A stretch of DNA of 64,000 nucleotides from Pseudoduganella lurida (GCF_007830455.1 NZ_VLLB01000003.1:594530-658529), one strand, 5' to 3'. Numbered from the stretch's first letter, positions 17,453-26,764 are shown. The notes: generated by a model not told the origin, from the letters alone. Translations and numbers: made by a program.

Positions 17453-20359
17453 ATGAAGTTCAGTACCTTTCGACTCGCCACCGCCACCGCTGCCGCGCTG
17501 CTGAGCGCCTCGCTGATGATCCAGACTACCCTTGCCGCGCCGCTGTCCTCGGCGCTGCCCGCGCCCGGCGACATCCTGCCCGTCGCGCCCCATGTGAAGG
17601 TCGGCAAGCTGCCCAACGGGCTGACCTACTACATCCACCGCAATGCCCGCCCCGAGAAGAAGGTCGAGCTGCGCCTGGTGGTCAAAGCCGGCTCGATCCT
17701 GGAGGACGACGACCAGCAGGGCCTGGCCCACTTCACCGAACACATGGCCTTCAACGGCTCCACCAACTTCAAGCGCCACGAACTGGTGTCGTACCTGCAG
17801 TCGATCGGCGTGAAGTTCGGCCGCGACCTGAATGCCTACACCTCGTTCGACGAAACGGTGTACATGCTGCCGATTCCCACCGAATCGAAGGAAGCCGTGG
17901 AGAAGGGCTTCCTGGTATTGCAGGACTGGGCCGGCGGCCTGACGTTCAACGAGGCGGACATCGACAGCGAACGGGGCATCGTGCTCGAGGAACTCCGGCT
18001 CGGCAAGGGTGCCAACGACCGCATGAACCAGCTGCTGTACCCGAAGCTGTTCAACGGTTCGCGCTATGCGCAGCGCCTGCCGATCGGCAAGGCCGACGTG
18101 CTGCGCACCTTCAAGCCGGAAGCCCTGAAGCGCTTCTATCGCGACTGGTACCGGCCCGACCTGATGGCCGTCATCGTGGTCGGCGACATCGATCCGGCCG
18201 AGGCGGAACGGCAGATCCGCGCGCACTTCGGCCAGCTGAAGAACCCTGAGAACCCGCGGCCGCGCGAGTATGCCGTGATCCCCGAACGCAAGACCTCCGA
18301 AGGCCTGGTGGTGTCGGACCGCGAAGCGCCGTCCGACGTACTGCTGATCCGCTATCCGATCGTGCCGCATCCGGAAGATCCCACCTATGCCGGCTACCGC
18401 CGCGACCTGGTGGAGCGGCTGTACGGCATGATGCTCAGCCAGCGCATGATGGAACTGACGCAGCAGGCCGACCCGCCGTTCATCCAGGGCGGCAGCAATA
18501 TGGGCAAGGTGGTGCGCGGCTACCGCTCCTTCTCGGCGTCCGCGCTGCTCGGCAAGGGCGGTCCGATCCCGGCCATCAACGCGCTGGTGCAGGAAGACGA
18601 GCGGGCGCGCCGGTTCGGCTTCACGGCCTCGGAGCTGGAGCGCGCGAAGAAGACGGTACTGCGCAACTACGAGCGCATGTACGCGGAGCGCGACAAATCG
18701 GATTCCGGCGGTTTCGCCGCCGAATACCTCCGCAACTTCCTGGAAGGCGAGCCGCTGCCCGGCATCGAGAACGAGTACGCGTATGCGCAGGCGCTGGTGC
18801 CCGGCATCACGCTGGACGAAGTCAATGCCGCCGTGCGGGCCGCCATTCCATCGGACGACAAGAAGCTCGTGATCCTGATGGGGAACCTGAAGGAGGGCGT
18901 ACGGCCCGCGCCGGCCGAGCTGCTGGCCGCCGTCGATAAGGCCAGAGACACCGCGATCACCGCGCGCGCCGAAAAGACCTATGCGACGAAGCTGCTGGAG
19001 CAGCCGCCGGCCGCCGGCAGCATCGTGGCCGAGCAGCGCAACGCAGCCCTGGGCGTGACGGAGCTGACGCTGTCGAACGGCGTGAAGGTGATGCTGAAAC
19101 CGACCGACTTCCGCAACGACCAGGTCCTGATGAGCGCCGTGCGCTTCGGCGGCCAGTCGCTGTATGGCGATGCGGACATCTACAACGCCCGCTATGCCAG
19201 TCCGCTGGCGGCGCGCATGGGCGTGCTGGATTATTCGCCCACCGACCTGCAGAAGATCCTGGCCGGCAGCAGCGTGACGGCCGGCGTGTCGCTTGGCGAG
19301 GTGACGGAAGGCGTGGCCGGCAGCGCCGGCAGCGCCGATATCGAGACGCTGCTGCAGCTGACGTATGCGCAGTTCACGCGGCCGCGGCGCGACGAAGTGC
19401 TGTTCAACTCCTTCATCGCCCGCGAGCGGGATGCCGCGCGCAACGCGCTGATGCGGCCGGAAGCGGCGTTTGCCGATACCGTGCGCGCCACCGTATTCGG
19501 CAACCATCCGCGCGTGGCGCGCGCACCGCGGCCGGAGGACTTCGACAAGGTGGGCCTGGATCGCGCGCAGCAGATCTACCGCGAACGCTTCCACAGCGCC
19601 AAGGGACTGGTGTTCTTCTTCGTCGGCAGTTTCGAGGTGGCGAAGATCAAGCCGCTGCTGGCCACTTACCTCGCCGCGCTGCCCGCCGACGACATCCCGG
19701 TGGACTTCCGCGACCTGGGCGTGCGGCCGGTGCGCGGGGTGGTGAGGAAGGACGTGCGGCGCGGCGCGGAGCAGAAGAGTTCCGTGTCGATCACCTTCAC
19801 GGGACCGGCGCAGTACTCGCAGGCCAGCCAGCTGCGCGCCCAGGCGCTCATCGAAGTATTGAACCTCAAGCTCACCGAAGTGCTGCGCGAACAGCAGGGC
19901 CTGATCTACGGCGGCGGCGCCAGTGGTGGTATCGCCAAGCTGCCCTACGAGAATTACTCCATCGGCCTGGGCCTGCCATGCGGTCCCGAGAACGTCGACA
20001 AGGTGATCGCCGCGGCGTTTGCCGAGATCCGCAAGCTGCAGGAACACGGGCCGGAGGCGGCCGACCTGGCCAAGGTGAAGCAGAACTGGATCACCACCTA
20101 CCGCCGCAGCCTGCGCGAGAACGGCTACTGGATGAGCAACCTGCAGGGCGCCTACGTCAATGGCGTCGCGCCGGAATCGATCCTCGACTTCGAGGCGCGC
20201 GTGGCGGCGGTCGGCGCGGCCGACCTGCAGGCCGCGGCGAAGCAGTACTTCGACTTCGGCAATTACGTGCAGGTGGTGCTGTACCCGGAAGCGAAAGCGG
20301 GTAAGGATGTGAAGGAAGCAAAGGAAGGAAAGGACATGGCGGCGGCTCCCGGCGCATAG
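17453..20359 (+). CDS. M16-family (insulinase-like) zinc metallopeptidase
   Basis: A 968-residue exported peptidase, similar in layout to PqqL-type pitrilysins. A signal peptide (about 1-29) precedes the N-terminal M16 domain with the inverted zinc motif HFTEH (His93, Glu96, His97) and the third ligand region in DSERGIVLEE (about 171-180), consistent with HxxEH plus about 76 residues. The second M16 half follows in the C-terminal 480 residues and lacks the motif, as expected for an inactive partner domain. It degrades peptides in the periplasm, but the physiological substrate is unknown. The C-terminus is lysine-rich (KEAKEGKD). No strong ribosome binding site precedes the ATG. Confidence 0.92.
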   Translation: MKFSTFRLATATAAALLSASLMIQTTLAAPLSSALPAPGDILPVAPHVKVGKLPNGLTYYIHRNARPEKKVELRLVVKAGSILEDDDQQGLAHFTEHMAFNGSTNFKRHELVSYLQSIGVKFGRDLNAYTSFDETVYMLPIPTESKEAVEKGFLVLQDWAGGLTFNEADIDSERGIVLEELRLGKGANDRMNQLLYPKLFNGSRYAQRLPIGKADVLRTFKPEALKRFYRDWYRPDLMAVIVVGDIDPAEAERQIRAHFGQLKNPENPRPREYAVIPERKTSEGLVVSDREAPSDVLLIRYPIVPHPEDPTYAGYRRDLVERLYGMMLSQRMMELTQQADPPFIQGGSNMGKVVRGYRSFSASALLGKGGPIPAINALVQEDERARRFGFTASELERAKKTVLRNYERMYAERDKSDSGGFAAEYLRNFLEGEPLPGIENEYAYAQALVPGITLDEVNAAVRAAIPSDDKKLVILMGNLKEGVRPAPAELLAAVDKARDTAITARAEKTYATKLLEQPPAAGSIVAEQRNAALGVTELTLSNGVKVMLKPTDFRNDQVLMSAVRFGGQSLYGDADIYNARYASPLAARMGVLDYSPTDLQKILAGSSVTAGVSLGEVTEGVAGSAGSADIETLLQLTYAQFTRPRRDEVLFNSFIARERDAARNALMRPEAAFADTVRATVFGNHPRVARAPRPEDFDKVGLDRAQQIYRERFHSAKGLVFFFVGSFEVAKIKPLLATYLAALPADDIPVDFRDLGVRPVRGVVRKDVRRGAEQKSSVSITFTGPAQYSQASQLRAQALIEVLNLKLTEVLREQQGLIYGGGASGGIAKLPYENYSIGLGLPCGPENVDKVIAAAFAEIRKLQEHGPEAADLAKVKQNWITTYRRSLRENGYWMSNLQGAYVNGVAPESILDFEARVAAVGAADLQAAAKQYFDFGNYVQVVLYPEAKAGKDVKEAKEGKDMAAAPGA

Positions 20360-20443
20360 GCAAGCGAGGGCCGCCAGGGCATCCTGTCGTGCGGCACGCG
20401 CCAATCATTATGCTAGCCTTGGCGGACAACGAAGGAGACCGTC

Positions 20444-21016
20444 ATGTTGAAAAGGATCGCGGCCGCGGCGCTCGTCATCGTCGCCGTCGTGGTGGGCCTG
20501 GCGCTGACGCAGCCCGACACGTTCCGGGTGCAGCGCAGCGTGGTGATCGCGGCGCCGCCGGCGCGGGTGTTCGCCTACCTGAACGACTTCCACCGGTGGC
20601 CCGCCTGGTCGCCGTGGGAGCAGCTCGATCCGGCGATGCGGCGTACCTATTCCGGCGCGGCGGCCGGGCAGGGCGCCACCTATGCGTTCAGCGGCAACCA
20701 TGACGTGGGCGAAGGCCGCATGCAGATCGTGGAGAGCACGCCCGCCGTCCTGGTGGCCGTGCGCCTGCATTTCTACGAGCCGATCGACTCCGAAGGCGAC
20801 ACGCGCTTCGAGCTGCGGCCGCACGGCACCGGCACCGAGGTGACGTGGACGATGTCCGGCGACAGCCCGTTCCTGATCAGGGTGATGGGCGTCTTTTCCA
20901 GCATGGACAGCATGGTGGGTCCGGACTTCGAGGAAGGCCTGGCGCGGCTGAAGACAGCCGCGGAAAGGGACACGCCGACACCGGCACCGACCCCGGCGCA
21001 GACCCGGGCTCCGTAA
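20444..21016 (+). CDS. SRPBCC (START-like) family protein with membrane anchor
   Basis: A 190-residue protein. Residues 5-22 form a hydrophobic N-terminal anchor or signal; the rest is a START-like fold: FRVQRSVVIAAPPARVFAYLNDFHRWPAWSPWEQLDP is the classic beginning of polyketide-cyclase/SRPBCC proteins. They bind hydrophobic ligands in a deep cavity; the ligand is unknown. The C-terminal 20 residues are a Pro/Thr-rich tail. AAGGAG stands 7 bases before the ATG. It is followed by a 13-bp tandem repeat array and the convergent diguanylate cyclase. Confidence 0.88.
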   Translation: MLKRIAAAALVIVAVVVGLALTQPDTFRVQRSVVIAAPPARVFAYLNDFHRWPAWSPWEQLDPAMRRTYSGAAAGQGATYAFSGNHDVGEGRMQIVESTPAVLVAVRLHFYEPIDSEGDTRFELRPHGTGTEVTWTMSGDSPFLIRVMGVFSSMDSMVGPDFEEGLARLKTAAERDTPTPAPTPAQTRAP

Positions 21017-21027
21017 GGCTGCGGCTT

Positions 21028-21155
21028 GAAGCTGCTCCGTGAAGCTGCTCCGTGAAGCTGCTTCGTAGCTGCTCGGTAACCCTGCTCCGTAAAGCTGCTC
21101 CGTAAAGCTGCTCCGTAAAGCTGCTCTGTAACCCTGCTCTGTAAGCCTGCTTCTA
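21028..21155. repeat. 13-bp tandem repeat array between convergent genes
   Basis: Ten units of a degenerate 13-mer, best seen as AAAGCTGCTCCGT, with variants AACCCTGCTCCGT and GAAGCTGCTCCGT and one 11-base unit. The array starts 11 bases after the SRPBCC stop codon and the last unit contains the stop codon of the diguanylate cyclase on the other strand. No other role is apparent. Confidence 0.88.
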
Positions 21156-22502
21156 GCGCACGCCGGATGCCCCGCTGGTGCGCGTGGCGCAGATCTGGTT
21201 GCGGCCATCCTCCTTGGCCGAATACATGGCCCGGTCGGCCGCCACGAACAGCGTTTCGGTGATGTCGAGCTGCTGAGGATACGCCGTCGCCACGCCGATG
21301 CTGACCGTGATCCACGGGCTGGTGGGCGATTTCGGATGCGGCAGCCGCAGCGCCTCGACATGCGCGCGGATCGCCTCGGCCAGGCCGGTGGCCGCTTCCA
21401 GGTCCGTCTCGGCAAACAGCAGCACGAACTCCTCGCCCCCGTAGCGCGCCGCCAGGTCGGTGCCGCGCAGCGCATGGGTGGCGATCGCGCCGGCCACCTG
21501 CTGCAGGCAGATGTCGCCGGCAGCATGGCCCAGCGAGTCGTTGTACAGCTTGAAGTGGTCCACGTCCAGCAGCACCAGCGACAGCGGCGCGCCGGTGCGC
21601 GTGGCGCGCTGCCATTCCTTTTCCAGGAAGCTGTCGAAGTGGCGCCGGTTGGCGATCTTGGTGAGCGGATCGACCATCGCCGCGCGCTGCAGCGCATCCT
21701 CGGAGAGCTTGTGGTGCGTGATGTCGTGCAGCAGGCCGATGAACAGGGGCTGGCGCAGGAACATGGGCGTGAGCGTCAGGTCCATGCACACCGAGTTGCC
21801 GTTGCGGTGGCGGATGATCACCTCGCGCGTGCCGTGGCTGTGCGCGGTGGCGGGATTGGCGGCGTGGCGGGCAAAGTAGTCCAGGTACTCCTGTGCCACC
21901 AGGGGATTGAGCAGGTCGCCGATGTAGCGGCCGGACAGCTGGTCGGCCTGGTAGCCCAGGTACTGGTCGCAGGCCGGATTGGTGAACTGGATGCGGCCGC
22001 TCGCTTCGATGATCAACAGGCCTTCGGCCATGCTGTTGACGATGGTGCGCAGCCGTTCCGCCTGTTCCTGCTGGGTTTCGCTGCTGGCGCGGATCTGCAG
22101 CTGGGCGCGCACGCGGGCGCACACTTCGGCCATGCGCAGCGGCTTGCCGATGTAGTCGACGGCGCCCAGGTCGAAACCGGCCACCACGTCTTCCGCCTCG
22201 GTGCGGGCGCTCATGAAGATGACGGGAATGCGCTGCGTGACGGGATGGGCCTTGAGCAGGCGGCAGGCCTCGAAGCCGTCCATGTCCGGCATCACGATGT
22301 CCATCAGGATGAGGTCCGGGTGGACACGCTGCGCCAGCTGCAGCGCGCGCTCGCCGGAATTGGCCACGAAGGTCTGGTAGCCCTGTTCGACCATCTGTGT
22401 CCGCAGCGCCGCGAGATTGTCGGGTGCGTCGTCCACGATCAGGATCGCGGGATCGCGCAGTCCGGTAGGACCGAAGGCGGCCGCGCTTTCGCGTAGATTC
22501 AT
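21153..22502 (-). CDS. Response-regulator diguanylate cyclase (REC-PAS-GGDEF)
   Basis: A 449-residue cytoplasmic signalling protein. An N-terminal receiver (about 18-135; phosphoacceptor Asp68 in LILMDIVMPDMDG, Lys120) is followed by a PAS domain (about 148-265) and a GGDEF domain (about 275-440). The active site is GGEEF (355-359) and the product-inhibition site RGTD (346-349) is intact, so it should make cyclic di-GMP under phosphorylation and feedback control. No partner kinase is adjacent, although the aminotransferase and protease neighbours do not suggest a pathway. The stop codon lies in the 13-bp repeat array. Confidence 0.94.
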   Translation of the reverse strand: MNLRESAAAFGPTGLRDPAILIVDDAPDNLAALRTQMVEQGYQTFVANSGERALQLAQRVHPDLILMDIVMPDMDGFEACRLLKAHPVTQRIPVIFMSARTEAEDVVAGFDLGAVDYIGKPLRMAEVCARVRAQLQIRASSETQQEQAERLRTIVNSMAEGLLIIEASGRIQFTNPACDQYLGYQADQLSGRYIGDLLNPLVAQEYLDYFARHAANPATAHSHGTREVIIRHRNGNSVCMDLTLTPMFLRQPLFIGLLHDITHHKLSEDALQRAAMVDPLTKIANRRHFDSFLEKEWQRATRTGAPLSLVLLDVDHFKLYNDSLGHAAGDICLQQVAGAIATHALRGTDLAARYGGEEFVLLFAETDLEAATGLAEAIRAHVEALRLPHPKSPTSPWITVSIGVATAYPQQLDITETLFVAADRAMYSAKEDGRNQICATRTSGASGVR

Positions 22503-22646
22503 GCTGGCTCGTTCAGAATGTCTGGTTCTTGATAATACTCCTGGGAAAGTCTAATTTGTTGCAAGTCATCTTTTATTTGGTGAAAAAGATACGCTTCGCG
22601 CCACGGGGGCGTAGCGGTTTTTCCGGAACTGCGGACTTTGCATGGC

Positions 22647-22682
22647 AAAAGAGCCTGCGCCGCCGAAGCGGGGCAGGCTCTT
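22647..22682 (-). terminator. Intrinsic terminator of the aminotransferase gene
   Basis: On the minus strand AAGAGCCTGC and GCAGGCTCTTTT form a strong stem of about 10 bp around CCCGCTTCGGCGGC, with a short T run. It lies 18 bases past the aminotransferase stop codon. Confidence 0.75.
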
Positions 22683-22699
22683 GCATGGCAGGCGAACGC

Positions 22700-23893
22700 T
22701 TACATGCGCGCGCTGATCAGGCGGCCCAGCACGGACACGCCGTGGCGGATGCGCTCCGGCGGCACCGTCACGAACGACAGGCGCAGCGTGTTGGTCAGCG
22801 GATCGGTGGCGTAGAACGGCGCGCCCGGCACGAAGGCGACCTTCTCCTTGATCGCGGCATCGAGCAGCTCGACGGCGTTGATGTGCTGCGGCAGCGTGAC
22901 CCAGATGAACATGCCGCCCTGCGGCCTGGTCCACTTCACGCCGGACGGGAAGAACTCGGCCAGCGCATCGAGCATCGCCTGGCACTGCTTGCCGTACAGG
23001 TCGCGGATGGTGGGGATGTGCTGGTCCAGGAAGCCGTCCTTGACCACTTCATGCACGACCATCTGCGTGAGCTGCGCGGTGTGCAGGTCGGCGGCCTGCT
23101 TGGCCAGTTCCAGGCGGCGCACCAGCGGCTGCGGCGCGACGACATAGCCAAGGCGGATGCCCGGCGTGAGCACCTTCGAGAAGGAGCCCATGTAGATCAC
23201 GCCGTCCGGGTTCATGGCCACCATCTTCGGCAGCGGATCGCCGTTGTACGACAGCGCGCCGTAGGGATCGTCCTCGATCAGCGGCAGGCCGAGGCGGGCG
23301 CAGGTTTCCACGAGCTCGTGGCGGCGTGCGATCGACAGCGTGCGGCCGGTCGGGTTCTGGAAGTTCGGCAGCGAGTACAGCAGGCGCGCGCCTTCCGCCA
23401 CCGGCGCGATCGACGAAGGGATCAGGCCATCGTCGTCCGTCTGCACGGAGGCGAACTTCGGACCGTACACGGAGAATGCCTGCAGCGCGCCCAGGTAGCT
23501 GGGCGTCTCGACCAGCACGCGGTCGCCTTCGTTGATCAGCACCTTGCCCAGCAGGTCCAGCGCCTGCTGCGAGCCGGACACCATCAGCACCTGTTCCGGC
23601 ACGATCTTCGCTCCGTCCTTCGAGAACGAATCGGCGATCCACTGGCGCAGCGGCATGTAGCCGTCCGTCGGGCCGTACTGCAGGGCCGTGTGGCCGCTGG
23701 TCGTCAGCACCTTGTCGAACGCCGCCTTCATCACGTCGACGGGGAAGGTGGCCGGCGACGGCAGGCCGCCCGCGAACGAGATGATCTCGGGCTGCTGCGT
23801 GATCTTCAGGATCTCGCGGATGGCCGAGCTTTGCAGGGCGGTGGCACGGTCGGAAAAACGCCACTGAAGCGGATTGGAATGGTCGATGGTCAT
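22700..23893 (-). CDS. PLP-dependent aminotransferase (LysN/2-aminoadipate type)
   Basis: A 397-residue fold-type I aminotransferase of the group containing LysN (2-aminoadipate transaminase) and the catalytic half of MocR proteins. Visible marks are ISFAGGLPSPATFP at the substrate loop, LQYGPTDGYMPLR, SGSQQALDLLGK, PNFQNPTGRT, the Asp and Tyr of EDDPYG and the PLP lysine in GSFSKVLTPGIRLGY (Lys240). It lacks the helix-turn-helix domain, so it is an enzyme rather than a regulator. The amino acid substrate, probably branched-chain, aromatic or 2-aminoadipate, cannot be fixed from sequence. It ends before a clear terminator. Confidence 0.88.
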   Translation of the reverse strand: MTIDHSNPLQWRFSDRATALQSSAIREILKITQQPEIISFAGGLPSPATFPVDVMKAAFDKVLTTSGHTALQYGPTDGYMPLRQWIADSFSKDGAKIVPEQVLMVSGSQQALDLLGKVLINEGDRVLVETPSYLGALQAFSVYGPKFASVQTDDDGLIPSSIAPVAEGARLLYSLPNFQNPTGRTLSIARRHELVETCARLGLPLIEDDPYGALSYNGDPLPKMVAMNPDGVIYMGSFSKVLTPGIRLGYVVAPQPLVRRLELAKQAADLHTAQLTQMVVHEVVKDGFLDQHIPTIRDLYGKQCQAMLDALAEFFPSGVKWTRPQGGMFIWVTLPQHINAVELLDAAIKEKVAFVPGAPFYATDPLTNTLRLSFVTVPPERIRHGVSVLGRLISARM

Positions 23894-24008
23894 GCGGCTC
23901 TCTCAGGAAAAATGCGGGCGGGGCCCGGCGAACAGGCGCGCTTGTGGCGGCCTTTTGAGGCGGCGTCCGGGTAGGCCGCCGCCGTGATTCGAAAACGGAC
24001 GTTGAAGC

Positions 24009-24470
24009 TTATTTGATCTCGGCGATCAGTTCGATCTCCACGCAGGCGCCGCGCGGGATCTGCGCCACGCCGAACGCCGAGCGGGCATGCTTGCCGGCGT
24101 CGCCGAACACTTCGCCGATCAGTTCGGAGGCGCCATTGGTGACCAGGTGCTGGTCGGTGTAGTCCGGCGTGGAGTTCACCAGGCTCATCACCTTGACGAT
24201 GCGCGTGACGCGGTTCAGGTCACCCCCGCAGGCTTCCTGCAGCGTGCCGAGCAGGTCGATGGCGATGGCGCGCGCGGCCTGCTGGCCTTCGGCCGTGTCG
24301 ATGTCCTTGCCCAGCTGGCCGGCCCACACGGAACCGTCCGCCTTCTTGGCGATATGGCCGGAGAGGAACACCAGGTTGCCCGTCTGGACGTACATGACAT
24401 AGGCGGCGACGGGCGCGGCCGGCGGCGCCAGCGTGATATCGAGCGACTGCAGTTTTTCGTAGACGGACAT
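24009..24470 (-). CDS. RidA/YjgF/YER057c/UK114 family deaminase
   Basis: A 153-residue RidA-like protein. Members hydrolyse reactive enamine/imine intermediates produced by PLP enzymes such as threonine dehydratase. It shows GNLVFLSGHI near the N-terminus, a DLLGTLQEACGGDLNRVTRIVKVMSLVNS core and the C-terminal segment RSAFGVAQIPRGACVEIELIAEI, with the conserved Arg of the active site. It is about 25 residues longer than canonical RidA and fits the RidA-like subgroup with extended loops. It lies near a PLP aminotransferase and a threonine-dehydratase-like enzyme, which makes a house-cleaning role plausible. Confidence 0.9.
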   Translation of the reverse strand: MSVYEKLQSLDITLAPPAAPVAAYVMYVQTGNLVFLSGHIAKKADGSVWAGQLGKDIDTAEGQQAARAIAIDLLGTLQEACGGDLNRVTRIVKVMSLVNSTPDYTDQHLVTNGASELIGEVFGDAGKHARSAFGVAQIPRGACVEIELIAEIK

Positions 24471-24565
24471 TGCATCTCCATTGTTGCGGTGGTGGCGGCG
24501 GAGGCCGGAAAGACCATTATTGTACGACCTGGCGCCGGCCCCGGGGCACCATCCACGGCTCAGTT

Positions 24566-24699
24566 CGTGTCACATGGGGGCAGGCACCCTGACACGGTCT
24601 CTTCCATTCATCTGCCCACTTCGCGGCATGACGCCAGGACCATGATCACACTGCCGAGCTCGCGTCACGGTGCCTGACCCCATGTGACACGAGCTCGGC
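24566..24699. repeat. Pair of dispersed palindromic elements (GGTGCCTGACCCC type)
   Basis: The first copy (24566-24597) reads CGTGTCACATGGGGGCAGG and ends CCCTGACACGG. The second (24653-24699) has 16-bp arms GCCGAGCTCGCGTCAC and GTGACACGAGCTCGGC with one mismatch around GGTGCCTGACCCCAT. The two are also inverted relative to each other (TGTCACATGGGG-CAGGCACC), so the whole 134 bases can fold into a large stem. They fill the gap between the RidA and EamA genes; no gene is seen in it. Confidence 0.88.
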
Positions 24700-24708
24700 T
24701 GTTGATGT

Positions 24709-25617
24709 TCAGCGCTTCACCGCCATCCGGCGGCCCAGGGCGACGACGGCGATGACGGCCAGCGCGAAGGCGAGGTGGTCGGCCTGCAGCGGCTCGCCCA
24801 GCACCAGCGCGGCGCCGAGCAGCGACAGGAACGGCTGCAGCAGCTGTACCTGGCCGACGCGGGCCACGCCGCCGAGCGCCATGCCGCGGTACCAGAACAC
24901 GAAGCCGATGAACATCGAGAACACGCCCAGGTAGGCGAAGCCGGTCCAGGCGGCGGGGCTCGCGGACGCCAGCGCGGCGCCGTGCTGCCAGGCCCGCCAT
25001 GCCGTCAGGGGCAGCGACACGGGCAGCGCCAGCACGAGCGCCCAGCCGATCACCTGTTGTCCGCCCATCTGCTGCGCCAGCCGGCCGCCTTCCGCATAGC
25101 CGATGCCGGCAGCGGCCACGGCGGCCAGCATCAGCAGGTCCGCGGACTGCAAGGTGCCGCCGCTGTCGCGCAGCGCGAACGCGATTACCAGGCCCGATCC
25201 CGCCAGCGCCATGCACCAGAAGCCGGCCGAGGGCCGCTCGTGGCCGCGCAGCGCCGCACGCAGGGCGGTGGCCAGCGGCAGGATGCCGACCAGCACGGCG
25301 CCATGCGCCGCCGGCAGCGTGCGCATGGCGATGGAGGTCAGCAGCGGGAAGCCGATCACGCAGCCGGCCGCCACCAGTGCCAGGGCCGGCAGTGCGGCGC
25401 GCGGCGGCGGCGGCACCCGCGCCCAGCGCAGCCAGGCGAGGGACAGCAACGCGGCGACGACGGCGCGGCCGACGGTGGCGAACAGCGGATCGATCTCCGC
25501 CACGGCAAGCCGCGTGAACGGCAGCGTGAGGCTGAAGATGGCCACGCCGGCCAGGCCCAGCAGCATGCCGGCCGTTTCGGCGGGCAGGGCGCCGGAGCGC
25601 GTGGCGAGCGTACTCAT
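24709..25617 (-). CDS. EamA/DMT-superfamily transporter
   Basis: A 302-residue inner-membrane protein with ten predicted membrane segments in two EamA repeats. Typical pieces are FSLTLPFTRLAV in helix 1, HGAVLVGILPLATAL at the end of the first half and the C-terminal VGQVQLLQPFLSLLGAALVLGEPL, the signature of the second EamA domain. Such proteins export amino acids or metabolites. Its ATG overlaps the TGA of the preceding threonine-dehydratase-like gene (ATGA), so the two should be co-translated; export of a threonine- or serine-derived compound is an inference from that link. The real start is the MSTLATRSG methionine; upstream codons in this frame belong to the repeat. Confidence 0.88.
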   Translation of the reverse strand: MSTLATRSGALPAETAGMLLGLAGVAIFSLTLPFTRLAVAEIDPLFATVGRAVVAALLSLAWLRWARVPPPPRAALPALALVAAGCVIGFPLLTSIAMRTLPAAHGAVLVGILPLATALRAALRGHERPSAGFWCMALAGSGLVIAFALRDSGGTLQSADLLMLAAVAAAGIGYAEGGRLAQQMGGQQVIGWALVLALPVSLPLTAWRAWQHGAALASASPAAWTGFAYLGVFSMFIGFVFWYRGMALGGVARVGQVQLLQPFLSLLGAALVLGEPLQADHLAFALAVIAVVALGRRMAVKR

Positions 25618-26720
25618 GGCGTGCCCTCGGCCAGCACCCTTGTCAGCACCGCCGCATCGGCAGGCGTGCCCTCGGCGAGCACCCTTGTCAGCACGGCCGC
25701 ATCGGCAGGCGTGCCCTCGGCCAGCACCCTTGTCAGCACGGCCGCATCGGCAGGCGTGCCTTCGGCCAGCACCCTTGCCAGCACCGCCGCATCGACATTC
25801 GATCCGCTCAATTGCAGGCCCACCGTGGCGTTGCGCACGCGGGAATCGTCCTTCAGCTGCAGGGCCGCAGCCAGGGCCGCCGCGCCGGCGCCTTCCGCGA
25901 CATTGTGCGTGGCCGTGTAATACAGGCGCATCGCGGCCGCCACCTCGGCTTCGCTGACAGCCACCACGTCGTCCGCATGCGCCAGCAGCAGCGCCAGCGA
26001 CGCCGGGTCCGGCACGCGGCAGGCCAGGCCATCGGCGATCGTGTCGACGACCGGGGCGGTCACCGCGCGGCGCTGCTGCCACGACAGCAGATAGGCCGGC
26101 GCATTCTGCGCAACCACGCCGACGATGCGTGCTTGATGGCCCAGCGCCTCGCGTGCCGCCAGCGCGCCCGCGAAGCCGCTGCCCTGGCCGAGCGCCACGA
26201 ACAGCGTGCCGATCTCCGGCCGCGCGCGCAGCAGCTCCAGCCAGCCGGTGGCCACGCCGGCCACCAGGTCCGCGTGGAAGGAGGGCACCATGTGCAGGCC
26301 ATCCCCTTCGGCCAGCAGCATCGCATGCTCGCGGGCGGCCTGGAAGTCGTCGCCGTGCTCGATCAGCGTGGCGCCCAGTGCCCGCATGGCCGCGTTCTTC
26401 TCCACGCTGTTCCCGTGCGGGACGACGATGGTCAGCGGCAGGCCGTGGCGGCGGGTCGCAAAGGCCAGTGACTGGCCGTGGTTGCCGCGCGTGGCCGTGA
26501 TCAGGCCCGGGACGCGCGGCGCGCGGGCCAGCAATTTTTCAACGTAGACCAGGCCACCGCGCACCTTGAAAGCGCCCACCGGCGTGTGGTTCTCGTGCTT
26601 CACCCACACCGCGGTGCCCAGCGCCGCATCCAGCAGCGGCCAGGAGTACTGGGGCGTGGCCGGCATCGCGTCATGGACGATGGCAGCGGCAGCTTCGATG
26701 TCGTGCAGGGTCGGCAGCAT
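25614..26720 (-). CDS. Threonine/serine dehydratase-like PLP enzyme with repeated C-terminus
   Basis: A 368-residue fold-type II PLP enzyme. The PLP lysine is in HTPVGAFKVRGG (Lys52), the asparagine loop is ATRGNHGQSLAFA and the glycine-rich phosphate loop is GQGSGFAG. Members deaminate threonine or serine, or act on hydroxy-aspartate-type substrates; this one is called threonine dehydratase-like, not IlvA, because the regulatory ACT domain is absent. The last 60 residues are four copies of DAAVLxRVLAEGTPA, encoded by a 45-bp tandem repeat, where homologues should end after one. It is translationally coupled to an EamA exporter and divergent from a MocR regulator. The ATG follows CAGAGG. Confidence 0.9.
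   Translation of the reverse strand: MLPTLHDIEAAAAIVHDAMPATPQYSWPLLDAALGTAVWVKHENHTPVGAFKVRGGLVYVEKLLARAPRVPGLITATRGNHGQSLAFATRRHGLPLTIVVPHGNSVEKNAAMRALGATLIEHGDDFQAAREHAMLLAEGDGLHMVPSFHADLVAGVATGWLELLRARPEIGTLFVALGQGSGFAGALAAREALGHQARIVGVVAQNAPAYLLSWQQRRAVTAPVVDTIADGLACRVPDPASLALLLAHADDVVAVSEAEVAAAMRLYYTATHNVAEGAGAAALAAALQLKDDSRVRNATVGLQLSGSNVDAAVLARVLAEGTPADAAVLTRVLAEGTPADAAVLTRVLAEGTPADAAVLTRVLAEGTP
25621..25800 (-). repeat. 45-bp in-frame minisatellite lengthening the dehydratase C-terminus
   Basis: Units begin at 25621, 25666, 25711 and 25756 (GTGCCCTCGGCCAGCACCCT on the plus strand). The first three are nearly identical; the fourth diverges at its end, where it joins the unique protein sequence NVDAAVLARVL, and probably is the ancestral gene end. 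The unit is 15 codons, so the reading frame and the ATGA overlap with the next gene are both kept. Confidence 0.95.
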
Positions 26721-26764
26721 GGGAACCTCTGGAATGGACGAGCTTTTATCGTAGAATAAATGGC

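Noticed and set aside
17120..20404. A minus-strand open frame of over 1000 codons opposite the M16 protease
   Set aside because: It is a GC-driven shadow of the protease gene, crosses the FMN riboswitch and shows no recognisable protein.
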